A stretch of 64,000 bases of DNA from Hydractinia symbiolongicarpus (Eukaryota > Cnidaria > Hydrozoa > Anthoathecata > Hydractiniidae), in the NCBI RefSeq assembly GCF_029227915.1, contig NC_079885.1, forward strand, positions 6,448,001 through 6,512,000, written 5' to 3'. A model generated the notes under the pieces. That model did no database searches and had not been told where the DNA came from. It saw only the letters and a program-made list of their open reading frames with translations. A program made the position numbers and the translations under genes. Position 1 is the stretch's first letter; every line of letters starts with the position of its first letter. Of the stretch, positions 24,801 to 34,400 are shown piece by piece.

Positions 24801-25212
24801 ATAGCAAGATTGTAAAAAGTTGGAGCTCGTAGAAGCCAAATTTTTTGGTGTTAAAATTTGGTATTAAAGTAACATCATGTCATTATGAATTAAGGCCTAT
24901 ATTTTTAGGAAATAGTAAAAAAATGGTATAAATAAAACACTGAGTAAATAATTCAGCTATTTGGACAGCTAAAAAAGGGTTACTACCACCTTAACTAAGA
25001 TAATTGTTCTTTCTCTCTTTTGTTTGGTAAAGTAAGCTAGCTAGCACAACAAGAAACTCACCCTGATCTTTTACAACAAACGCCTTTTTAATAGGTCCAA
25101 ATTCGGAAAATGCTTCTTCTAATTGTGTACTGGTGGTATCAAATGATAGATTCCTCACAAACACTGTTTTTCTAGGAGCAGCGTTTGCATCGTCCTCGTG
25201 CTTGTCAGCCAT
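12842..25212 (-). CDS. RBM28: RNA-binding protein 28 (RBM28 / Nop4 orthologue)
   Basis: Six coding exons join in frame: 25212-25062, 17773-17615, 17237-16512, 15830-15591, 14989-14521 and 13589-12842. All introns have GT donors and AG acceptors, exon lengths sum to 831 codons including stop, and translation across each junction matches RBM28 (for example GEGKTVFLRNL-type and TTRLCIRNLP contexts). RRM domains lie at about residues 15-90, 165-236, 256-335, 427-510 and 582-665; an acidic Asp/Glu stretch lies at 346-425 and a Lys-rich tail ends in W-F-E. The family is nucleolar, binds pre-rRNA/snRNP particles and acts in large-subunit ribosome assembly. Human RBM28 is about 759 residues with four annotated RRMs; this protein is longer and shows a fifth between RRM1 and RRM2. 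ATG 25212 is chosen because it precedes RRM1 by a short tail. Intron 1 spans 7.3 kb and is full of mobile elements. Confidence 0.92.
15943..16086 (+). repeat. tRNA-derived element with inverted ends
   Basis: Within RBM28 intron 3. A box-A-like TAGCCAAGCGG (16003-16013) and box-B-like AGTTCGAATCT (about 16064-16074) are spaced as in a class II tRNA, and GGAAGGA before box A can pair imperfectly with TCTGTCC at the end. TCGGACAGAGTGGGAT at 15943-15958 is also an inverted copy of 16071-16086 (15 of 16). It looks like a tRNA pseudogene or SINE head with a duplicated acceptor segment; the anticodon loop is irregular, so a working tRNA is unlikely. Confidence 0.5.
18083..18200 (+). repeat. tRNA-derived SINE fragment
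   Basis: TAGCTCGGTCGGAAGAGC is an almost standard tRNA box A with D-loop, followed about 40 bp later by GGTTGCGTGACC, a decayed box B. This is the hallmark of a tRNA-derived SINE head. The downstream body is not assigned to a family and its right end is unclear. Confidence 0.45.
19476..19528. repeat. 14-bp perfect inverted repeat
   Basis: ATAAATTTTAGTGC at 19476-19489 is repeated in inverse at 19515-19528 with a 25-bp spacer that contains TTTTTTCGCGCAAAA. It could be a remnant of a miniature inverted-repeat element or a cruciform-forming site inside RBM28 intron 1. Confidence 0.4.
19673..20366. mobile_element. Candidate 0.7-kb inverted-repeat element
   Basis: TTCTGCTCAAT at 19673-19683 matches TTCTGCCCAAT read inversely at 20356-20366, and both ends carry subterminal copies of a CCAGTCTTAAGACTGG-type palindrome (perfect at 20301-20316, near-perfect at 19697-19712). 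Further single AGTCTTAA and GCCCAATCT motifs lie at the right end. AGTAT borders both sides loosely. No transposase is visible, so it would be non-autonomous. Confidence 0.4.
21458..23057. mobile_element. 1600-bp TTAA-flanked inverted-repeat transposon
   Basis: The left end AGCTAAACCTCCCACTTC (21458 onward) and the right end GTGGGAGGTAAGCT (to 23057) are inverted copies, each followed inward by a run of T/A (the stretch AAAAAAAGT and its inverse). TTAA lies directly outside both ends (21454-21457 and 23058-23061), as left by piggyBac- and Kolobok-type transposases. Inside is a 123-codon open frame on the - strand (22117-22488) with no recognised transposase motif. A decayed end-like CCTCCCACTTTAAA also occurs near 14391, suggesting more copies. 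Confidence 0.65.
22117..22488 (-). CDS. Unrecognised 123-residue ORF inside TTAA element
   Basis: ATG at 22488 opens a frame of 123 residues rich in Ser, Glu, Asp and aromatic residues, with Cys pairs (C-C-A-V and a later L-C-W) and no membrane segment. Upstream on the same strand, broken frames read K-P-D-S-E-S-D-S-S-W-E-S followed by an acidic Asn/Ser run (about 22585-22665), as if an earlier exon or decayed coding belonged to it. I do not recognise the family. It may be element-encoded or a chance frame. Confidence 0.3.
   Translation of the reverse strand: MPTGDGSRCRKVYVKVKRSYLELSEQTMAGDILFYSFEKCCAVIPKSLCWLEELDSESIFNLEDLQKSSFYDYTIGSVNNHDHVEVNIERTGAKTQPWAYYNNNSSNHDPRVYSVLWYKNETR
23425..24110. 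mobile_element. 686-bp inverted-repeat element with CCTAT target duplication
   Basis: CAGTACGG at the left end (23425) and CCGTACTG at the right end (to 24110) are inverted copies. The similarity continues inward for about 100 bp through ATCTTTCCCCGATC, GATCGAGTGAGT and CCACCCGAT-type segments. CCTAT directly flanks both ends (23420-23424, 24111-24115). No coding capacity is seen, so this is a non-autonomous element. A 5-bp duplication is used by Transib-type transposases, but the end sequence is not a clear match, so the superfamily stays open. Confidence 0.65.
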
Positions 25213-25377
25213 ATTGAAATGCTGTAACAGGGCGGTTTTTTACTTCTTCCCTCCCTGTTTTATCAGAACACCCACGCGCAGAGGCGCAAATGAGGCGGAT
25301 AGGTAGATAGATAGATAGCTAGATGTGCAAATTTTACATGGCTAGCCTCACAAATATCGAGGGATATATTACTTCCA

Positions 25378-25563
25378 GGAGGTGCCATGGCTTAGATGGA
25401 GAGTCTCCTAGAGTATTTAATGCTCATTTTGAGCCTACGCAGACCCAATTAGGGCCCGCGCTCTACTAGACAACTCCGGCAACATCCCAACGGCCCATAC
25501 AGCGAGCCATCTCCCCTATTTCCCTCACATGGCTTGGGTTAACCCGGGGCTATGGTAACATTC
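25378..25563 (-). repeat. SINE, 3' part (split by gypsy insertion)
   Basis: Read on the - strand this segment continues the SINE whose tRNA-like head lies at 30503-30606: GTTACCATAGCCCCGGG, then ATGTGAGGGAAATAGGGG, then a tail through ATGGCACCTCCTGGAAG. It ends at the target duplication CATTC (25559-25563). Its central part is shared with the SINE at 10203-10485. The low-coordinate end is approximate. Confidence 0.6.
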
Positions 25564-25667
25564 TAGGGAATAATAGACAATAACCATGGACAATAACATT
25601 GTATATATTATTTATGTTTCAGATCAACATTGCATAATTATGACGCAAATGGTTTGATTCCTATCTA
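25564..25667 (+). repeat. 5' LTR of gypsy element
   Basis: A 104-bp unit starting TAGGGAATAATAG and ending TTCCTATCTA, identical to the copy at 30399-30502. It is unusually short for a gypsy LTR and does not have the common TG...CA ends, but the flanking CATTC duplication fixes its borders. Confidence 0.85.
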
Positions 25668-25712
25668 TGTTGATCAATTTGTTTAATCTTACTGAGTAGA
25701 GCTTCATACAAT

Positions 25713-28700
25713 ATGCCGTCTGTTGATTGCCCAGTCCCCGACTGCTCATACGCTACACCAGATCTGGACCCCGTCATTGTTGCTGCTTTGCTAACTACCC
25801 ACGCCACCACCCACTCTAATGGTAGTTTCTCCGCCTCATCCTCCGCTAAAATCGAGCGCGTGAAGCGCCCAACCATCACATTAGCCGGATCATCAGAAGA
25901 CTGGACATACTTTCTTACCCGATGGAGGGAATACAAAACAGCTACAAAGATCACAGGCAGGGACGCTGTCTTGCAGTTATTAGAATGCTGTGATGAACAG
26001 TTACGCAGGGATTTGACACGATCAACTGCTGGTATGCTGGCAGATAAAAGTGAAGATGTTATCCTCTCGTCAATGAAATCCCTCGCCGTTCGAGAAGAAA
26101 ACGTAATGGTCGCTCGCGTAGCCCTCAACAACATGTGTCAAGAACCTGAAGAATCGATACGATCCTTTGGTGCGAGATCAAAAGGACAGGCTGGCGTTTG
26201 CAAATACACCGTATCGTGCCCTGAGTGTAACTATGACGTTGACTATACAGAGCATATTCTGCGAGACGTACTTAGTCGAGGCATTGCAGATCCAGATATC
26301 CAGCTGGAACTCCTCGGCCACACCAACCAGGAGATGCCCCTGGAGCAGGTTATGAAATTCGTCGAAACAAAAGAAGCTGGTAAGCGATCTGCCACGCGTT
26401 TACTTGACAGTCATCAGGCTAGTGTCATACACAGTCAATACCGAAAGGGAAAGCGAGACTCGTTTACCAAGCCCAAAAATGATGTCGACTCCAAACGAGA
26501 CACTTCGTCACAGAAATGCGGATATTGCGGAACACATTGTCATAGTGGTAATTCATTACAGTCCAGAAAATCTTCCTGCCCCGCATTCAGTCACTCATGT
26601 GGACACTGTCAGCGCCTACATCATTTCGATCATGTGCGTCGCAACAAGGACAAGAAAAACAAGGATAAGAAAGCTGATCAGACCGCTCTTGTTGAAGAAT
26701 CCGTTAACACCTTCAACTCACTCTGTTCTATGAATCTTAAGCAGAGTAGAACCAACCCAGCAGACCATCACTGTCACGACAAGCGTAAGAACATGTGGAA
26801 GAAAACTCCATCTCAATCGCAGCCATTCCTTAATCTAGCTGTCCGAATCGCTGATACTGATTACGAGGAGTTGGGGTTTACAATCCCTCACGGAACTAGA
26901 GAATCGCCCATATCCATCCCAGCAATGGCAGACACTGGATGTCAGAGTTGCCTCATCGGTTTCAAATGGGTGCAACGTTTTCACCTTAATATAAAAGATC
27001 TTATTCCGGTCCGCATGAAAATGGATGCAGCTAATGGACAAGCCATCAAGATACTAGGTGCTATCATTCTCCGCATCTCTGGCATTAGTCAGGACGGTTC
27101 TCTTCAGGAGACCAAGCAGTTTACCTATGTCACCAATGATTCAGATAAGTTCTACCTTAGTCGGAGTGCATGTGTTGACCTTGGCATTATACCTGCAGAG
27201 TTTCCATCTATCGGTGCCAATACTATCACTGGTCCACTACAACACAACGAATGTGCCTGTCCAAAACGAACGGTACCACCTCCCATTCCCAAGGAGTTGC
27301 CATTTCCACCCACAGAACAGAATCGTGAAAAGTTTGAACAGTGGATTCTAAATTATTACAAAGACAGCACTTTCAACACATGTGAGCACCAACCGTTACC
27401 GTTGATGTCTGGACCACCTGTTAGACTGATGATCGACCAGGATGCTGAACCGACTGCACATCATTCTCCCATACCGGTTCCCATCCACTGGCAGGAGCAG
27501 GTCAAAGCCGATTTGGACCGGGACGTCAACCTCGGAGTTATTGAGCCTGTACCCATTGGTGAACCTGTGACCTGGTGTCACAGAATGGTCGTGTGCCCCA
27601 AGAAGAATGGAAAACCTAGACGTTGTGTTGATTTTCAAGCACTCAACAAACATGCTACACGGGAAACACATCACACACCATCCCCGTTTCATCAGGTGCG
27701 TACAGTTCCTCAGCACACAAAGAAAACAGTATCGGATGCCTGGAACGGTTATCATAGCGTCCCACTGCGCGAAGAGGATCGCCATTTAACAACGTACATC
27801 ACGCCCTGGGGTCGATACAGATACTGCACCCTACCACAAGGTTACATCACCTCAGGCGACGGATATTCAAGGCGATTCGATGCTATAGTATCCGATTTTC
27901 CGAACAAAATTAAGGTGACTGATGACTCTTTATTATGGGCAAGTGACATTGGTGAATGTTTTTTCCATACCTTTCGTTGGTTAGATACATGTGGGCGAAA
28001 CGGCATTATCCAGAACCCATCTAAATTCAAATTTGCCCACGATACTGTTGAATTTGCTGGTTTTGAGATCACCCCGACCAATGTCCGTCCATCATCCACC
28101 ACCCTACGCGCTATCACCGATTTTCCGGTTCCCAAGAACATAACAGATGTGCGATCTTGGTTTGGCTTAGTCAACCAGGTGTCATATACGTTCAGCATGG
28201 CCGACAACATGGCACCCTTCCGTGACCTACTAAAGCCACAATCCGAATTTTATTGGGACGATCGATTAGATGAACTCTTTGCTACGTCTAAGGCGAAAAT
28301 CGTCGATGAAATAGAAGAGGGAGTAACAATTTTTGATGGATCCAGACGCACTTGTATTGCGACCGACTGGTCTAAAACCGGGGTGGGCTTTTGGCTGTAC
28401 CAGAAACATTGTTCCTGCATGGCCGAAACCCTGTTTTGTTGTCATACGGGGTGGAAAGTTGTTCTCGTGGGTAGCCGATTTACCCACCCAGCTGAATCAC
28501 GTTACTCGCCAATTGAAGGTGAAGCGTTAGCTGTAGCGTACGCCTTGGATAAATGTAGACATTTTGTTTTAGGATGCCAGGACCTGATCATCGCTGTCGA
28601 CCACAAGCCCTTGCTTGGACTGTTCACCAACCGGTCTCTCGACAATATCCCTAACAATCGATTGCGGAATTTGAAGGAACGTACACTACGTTATTGATTC

Positions 28701-30345
28701 TCCATGCAACACATCTCAGGATTGAAAAATCGAGTTCCAGACGCACTGTCACGCCACCCGGCAGGTGATCCGACTCCTGAAAAGTTAGTACTGCCTGATG
28801 ATATCTCCTGTATTGCTGCATCCACTGCATTGTCTTCATTGAAATCTACAACTTGGGAGGACGTCCGTTCAGCAACAACCGCGGACGAGGAAATGAGGAT
28901 ACTGGTAGATCTAATTGAATCTGGCATTACCGGAAATCGGGAAGACTTACCACCTCATCTTCAGATTTACCACCAGTATCGCGACCATCTCTCAACAGTT
29001 GACGGTGTCGCTCTCTACAAGGACAGGGTTATTGTTCCGAAATGCCTACGCTCCAATATTTTATCAAGCCTGCATGCTGCACATCACGGAGTCACATCCA
29101 TGACCTTGAGAGCAGAATCTTCCGTCTTCTGGCCTGGCCTTACTTCTGACATCATCAAACTAAGACAAGGGTGTAAAAGCTGCGACCACATCGCACCATC
29201 ACAACAATCAGCTCCACCGACCCCTCTCAATTATCCTGATTATCCATTTCAACAACTATGTGGTGACTTCTTCCACTATGCCGGTCACAATTATCTTGTT
29301 TGTGTTGATAGGTATTCGAATTGGCCTATCGTGGAAGAAGCCAGGAATGGGGCCAGTGGCCTGATTGATTGTCTACGCCGCACCTTTGTCACGTATGGCA
29401 TACCCGACGAATTCGCATCGGATGGGGGGCCAGAGTTATGTGCATCATCTACATCAACCTTCCTTCGAAACTGGGGTGTCCACCATCGTGTTTCATCGGT
29501 CGCGTACCCACATAGCAACTGCAGAGCTGAAGTTGGTGTTAAGACTGTTAAACGGATGCTAATGGATAATGTCGGCCCCAGTGGCAACCTCGATACAGAC
29601 TCATTCCAACGTGCCATGCTGCAATATCGCAACACACCCAACCAAACCACAAAACTGTCACCTGCCATTTGTTTATTCGGACGCCCCATCAAGGACTTTA
29701 TCCCGATTCTTCCTGGTAAATACCTTCCCCATCCGACATGGGTAAGCATGCTTGAGGATCGTGAGAAGGCCCTTAGACGCCGGCACATGGCCATCGCTGA
29801 GAGGTTATCTCGATACTCAAAGCGATTGACACCCCTCTGTGTTGGAGACAATGTTCGAGTTCAAAACCAAACTGGCCCATACCCGCGTAGGTGGGATAGA
29901 ACCGGATCGGTGATTGAAGTTCGTCAACACAATCAGTACGTTGTACGCATTGATGGATCTCGGAGAGTGACATTACGCAATCGTCAGTTTCTTCGGAAAT
30001 TTACACCCATCCAGCCTAACATACCATTTGGAGCGGCTTGCAGATGCTTGGCGCACCATATCACCGACTACCTCGCCAATGATACCAGCCAAACCGTCGG
30101 ATCGCGATATAGATGACAGCAGCCACTCTGCAGACCAGCCTCGATTGTCAAAATCTCCGCCTCCACCAGCTGAACATGTTGCAACCCGGAAACCCGTATT
30201 TGAGGAGGGCACTTCTACCGCACTCCAGTCCGATAAAAGTCCTCGCATTGATTCACCTTTGCCAACGTCACCACTACCTTCGATTCGTCGCTCTACGAGA
30301 GAGCACCGTCAACCAGCATATCTTCAGGACTTTATCATGAATTAG
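25713..30345 (+). pseudogene. gypsy gag-pol polyprotein gene with one stop and one frameshift
   Basis: ATG 25713 opens 994 codons to TGA 28695-28697; the same frame then continues to 30116. Visible in order: gag region (about 1-250), Cys-rich zinc motif (C-G-Y-C...C-G-H-C, from residue 267), protease A-D-T-G-C (Asp 407), reverse transcriptase with CVDFQALNKH, LPQGYITSGDGYSRRFD and V-T-D-D-S-L (about 735), RNase H with CIATDWS and VDHKPLL, integrase with HHCC zinc residues (H-H-G-V-T...C-K-S-C) and D, D, E residues (GDFF, SDGGPE, C-R-A-E). The stop falls where relatives have an Arg codon, and CGA to TGA is a one-base change. A shift near 30030-30110 moves the expected tail (SIRRSTREHRQPA) to another frame. 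Confidence 0.88.
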
Positions 30346-30398
30346 TTGTCGTAAATCACATCTCTATCGTCATTTGATCCCCAATGACTGGGGGGAGA

Positions 30399-30502
30399 TA
30401 GGGAATAATAGACAATAACCATGGACAATAACATTGTATATATTATTTATGTTTCAGATCAACATTGCATAATTATGACGCAAATGGTTTGATTCCTATC
30501 TA
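30399..30502 (+). repeat. 3' LTR of gypsy element
   Basis: Identical to the 5' LTR over all 104 bases, preceded by the GGGGGGAGA polypurine tract and followed by the target duplication CATTC. Confidence 0.85.
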
Positions 30503-30606
30503 CATTCACTCGCCCATGTTGAATCGCCGTCAAGAGGAATCGAGCCCCGGTCTCCTGCAACAAAACACGAGAGTTTTAACCACTAATCTACTGCGCCACA
30601 GTAGTA
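30503..30606 (-). repeat. SINE, tRNA-like head (split by gypsy insertion)
   Basis: On the - strand the segment reads TGGCGCAGTAGATTAGTGGT (box A, 30580-30599) and GGCTCGATTCC (box B, 30537-30547), the two internal RNA polymerase III promoter boxes of a tRNA. The SINE body continues across the retrotransposon at 25563 downward. The joined SINE would be about 290 bp. Confidence 0.65.
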
Positions 30607-31213
30607 GTAGGCAAGGTACGAAGCTAGGTAGGCAACCTCGTCACCAAAGTTTTTTGTTTGCCTTTTTTTTACTGTGGGTTTTTGTCCTTAAGTGAAAAGG
30701 GGTCCTGAAGACGACGTTGATTGGCTGGTTTATTACTAACTACTAACTATCATAATTTCTGCGAGAGGAGTTCTTAAGTGACTCTTTTTTCCGGAATTTT
30801 CCATAGCTACAACTAGTTGTTTGGAGAAATTGTAGGATTGATATTTTGGATTATTTTTCTGATTTCAATATAAGTCCAGCAATCTTGAGCTTTTTTTTCG
30901 ATTTTTGATATGTGCTATTCGCGCTGGGTAGAGCTACATACAACCACGTATAAAAAAATGACGACGTAAAAACAAGTTTGCGAGCGGCAAATTGCATTTC
31001 ATATTGGCAATTTTTTGACATGAAACAAACTTAATTAAAAAGGCTAAAATAAAACTAAAGGGCAAACATGATTGGAGATGAGATGATGACACATCAAACT
31101 AGGAAAAAAGACTAGAAACCATAAATTTAACAAATTTTACAGTCCTTTTATCTCAATATCATTGAAGTAAGCTCAGGACCTGAAAGTTCTTTATCGTTAC
31201 CGTATAATTTTAC

Positions 31214-31236
31214 GGCCGTATGAAAAACATACGGCC
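31214..31236. repeat. Short perfect hairpin upstream of RPL13
   Basis: GGCCGTATG and CATACGGCC are 9-bp inverted copies around a five-A loop, about 200 bp before the RPL13 coding start. It is GC-rich in an AT-rich setting. It might be part of a structured RNA or an intron element; no function is shown. Confidence 0.4.
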
Positions 31237-31429
31237 CAGGTAAATGGTAGCTTGCCCTTTTCCATCTCGTTACTGATTGTGCTCTGCAGTAAGATTTATA
31301 ACACTTTGTAACTCTTCGTAAATCTTTATAATCTTGATAGTTTTCATTAAATATTTGTTCAAGGAGCAATTATTGTCTTTAGATCGTTTGTTTATCCCAA
31401 TATTTTTTAGTTATTTCTTTAACATAGAA

Positions 31430-34400
31430 ATGAAGCACAACAACATCTTACCTAACGGGCATTTCCACAAAGACTGGCAGAACTATGTGAGAACTTGGTT
31501 TAATCAACCAGGACGTAAGAAGAGAAGAAGAGTAGCTCGTCAAAAGAAGGCTCTTGCAATTGCCCCAAGGCCTGTCGCTGGTTCGCTGAAACCAGTTGTC
31601 CGTTGCCCAACTTTCAAATATAACACAAAATTAAGAAGTGGTAGAGGTTTTTCTTTTGAAGAACTAAAGACAGCTGGAATATCAGTAAAGACTGCTAGAA
31701 CAATTGGTATTAGTGTTGATCACAGAAGAAAAAACAGATCTACTGAATCTTTGCAATCCAATGTGCAACGCTTAAAAGAATATAAGAGCAAGTTAATTAT
31801 ATTCCCACGCAAACAAAGCAAACCAAAACAAGGTGATAGTGAGGTAAGATAATCATTATGCCTAATGTCTGTATAACTTTATTTACATAATCAAGGGTGC
31901 TGACTGCAAAAACGCTACATATAGTAGCTAGTTATCCTATTGTTTTGGTGTCGAAAACAATGGACATCTACATACATTCCTGTATAGGCAAAATTTGCAA
32001 CAGGCACTGCAGTGAAAGAATTTTTTTCCAATAAATTAATTTTTTATAAGTACCTATATAAGGTAAATTTTTTCCCTTATAACCATAATTTTTTAAGAGG
32101 TTGCTGATAAGCCACAAACGCCCGCATATACACAGGCAATTCAGGCAACTTTTTAAATTGAATTGACGGTCGTCCGCGGAAACCGCCCGCACTTTCCCGA
32201 ATTCGCCCGGAACATTCCTGAAATGCAACACCTTTTAACATAAACATGGCGGACGACAGTTAAAAGAATGCGTTTAAACAGAAAGGAGTTAATAGAGTTT
32301 ATATATAAGTTATTCATTAAGTAAATCTTATCAAAAATCATAAAAAACAGTTTAAGAACTTCACTACCACATAGTTTGTTCATTTTAATTTTTATACTTT
32401 TTTAAATAATTCTTCGAGAGTCATTTGTCGTGAATCTTTTTTTTTTTTTTCGGGCATTGTTTGGGACTATGCGAGTTTTTTTGGCAAACTCGCACAAAAA
32501 CGCTCATTTTTACGGCATATGCGGCTAATCGGCACCCTTGTTTTTTTTGTGTGTACTTACAGAGGGTATGTACTAATTACATATAAGTTCATAACTTACA
32601 GATAGTGTTGCTCTGTTCACATTTTTTGTAATTGGGTAATCTTATTTGAGAAAATGGGATATGTTTATTCCAATTTAAGATCTACTGGATTTTCTTCTGA
32701 GCCATTTTAGATAGAATGATTACAATACTTTCCAACTTGTCTCAGATATAACTAATGGTCAGTAAGTTGGTAATATGGTAGATCCTACACTTAAAAAGAA
32801 CTAACGATTGATAACAAGTTGTGCTTGAATGTTCATTATAATTTGAATATGAACTGAATCTTTTTATTTGTAAACTATGGTTCCCATCATCATCATCATT
32901 CTTGGCTTAACGTCAGTTTTCCATGCTAGCATGGGTTGGACGGGGTATATTAATGACCCTCTTCCAATCTGATCTAGACTGTGTTAAATCTAAACTCAAC
33001 TTTCTTTGTATCAAGTCTGTCCTTATAACCTCCTGCCAAGTCTTTTTCGGTCTTCCTCTGGCCATTGCCCCAGCAACTATCAAGTCTCTACACTTTCTTA
33101 CCCAATTATCCTCCTCCATTCTTCAAGTCCTCAAGATTTTAAGATCAAAGTATAGTCCTACGGTTGCTGCCACAACAGTGTTGATTAGGCCTTTCTATTT
33201 GGTAAAATGCTAATAGTGTGAAATAAGTTTGCAGAGATGTCAACAAATACATTCTAATTGTTTAGAGCAGTTTTATTTTATGATTTAAAATAAATATCTT
33301 TATCAGAACAAATGTTCTATAAATATAGTTTTTGGTTTTTGAAAATAGTATTGTGTATTCAACTAAATTTTTTCTTGTATTATTTTCAACGATGCTTCAT
33401 TTAATTTCCTAGACTTTAAAGCAAAACTTATGATTAGCAAAACAAACAGTTTCAAAGTTCTTCTTTGTTAAATTTTTGAAAGGCAAATAGTATCATGTCA
33501 TAGCCAAACATAATTAATTTGTGCTCATTTCCATTGTTTTTTATGCAAAAATCAAAACACTGGTCATATCACCTCATATGCTAAATATAATTCACATTGG
33601 TTTTTATTTGTTTGTGTTGAGAAGTTCGCACATTCTCAATTCGCTTGCACATTGACAGTGTTTTACTGTTCATGTGTTAGTTCACAGTTTAATGAAAACC
33701 ATATATAAAGATGTGTTTCATAGTGCATTAATTTGCTCCAAGCCAGATTTCTGTCTCCAAGAACACAAATAACTTTATGTAATTAAATGTTAGATTTGTC
33801 CACATGAACTGCTGAATATTTGCTTGTGTCTTAACTCTGAACCTCTTGCCCACATCCTGCTTAAGCTTCATTTGTGTAGGAATGAACAACTTGAGGTATA
33901 AAAAATTACATAAACACTACACCGAATACACTACAAACTAGTGAATTTATGTATGTCTGTGTATACAGTGTTTTTTGTTAATGACCTTGTACAAGGAAGA
34001 ATTTATTTTGAGCAATGATGAAATAATGTCTCGTTCGTATGAAGCACTAATGCTTATAAAATATTTTACTGAGCTCAATACTTTTTCCCCGGGTTTTGCA
34101 ACACCGTTTATTTTACACTGCCTATTTTTACATCCTTATATTATGAAATTGAAAATAGTCTACGAAACAAAGTTTAAACTTACTGAAACTTTTAATACCC
34201 GGTAAGTGGTGCTCAAATCAAGTTCGTGCTAGAAACAAGAGTAAGTCCTTAAAAGGGCTCAGTTTTGTTTGTGTTGAGAAGTAATCTCAATTTGCCATTT
34301 ATGAAGATGTGTTTCATAGTGCATTAGATTGCTTGAAGCCAGATTTCTGTCTCCAGCCGTGCAATAAAATGTTTAATCAAGCCTTCAATTTGCTCATGTG

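Larger units (their letters stand above)
17774..25061 (-). other. RBM28 intron 1 (7.3 kb), rich in mobile elements
   Basis: Bounded by donor GTGAGT at 25061 and acceptor TTTTTAG ending at 17774. It holds, from low to high coordinate, a tRNA-like SINE fragment (18083-18200), a small inverted repeat (19476-19528), an inverted-repeat element (19673-20366), a 1600-bp TTAA element and a 686-bp element, each listed separately. The remaining sequence is AT-rich with several GCTAGCTA runs and shows no coding exon. Confidence 0.7.
25564..30502 (+). mobile_element. Ty3/gypsy LTR retrotransposon, nearly intact
   Basis: Two identical 104-bp direct repeats (25564-25667 and 30399-30502) act as LTRs and are flanked by the 5-bp target duplication CATTC (25559-25563, 30503-30507). 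A purine-rich tract (GGGGGGAGA) ends just before the 3' LTR. Between them lies one long gag-pol frame in gypsy order: gag, zinc-binding Cys region, protease, reverse transcriptase, RNase H, integrase. Identical LTRs point to a recent insertion. One in-frame TGA and one frameshift near the C-terminus are the only breaks seen. The element interrupts a SINE. Confidence 0.9.

Noticed and set aside
25661-26134. Long - strand frame at the start of the gypsy element
   Set aside because: Antisense of gag; the + frame carries all recognisable motifs.
29291-29851. 186-codon - strand frame
   Set aside because: Antisense of integrase, no domain of its own.
31148-31369. 73-codon - strand frame before RPL13
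   Set aside because: No domain, spans the short hairpin, and lies in the presumed 5' intron or leader region of RPL13.
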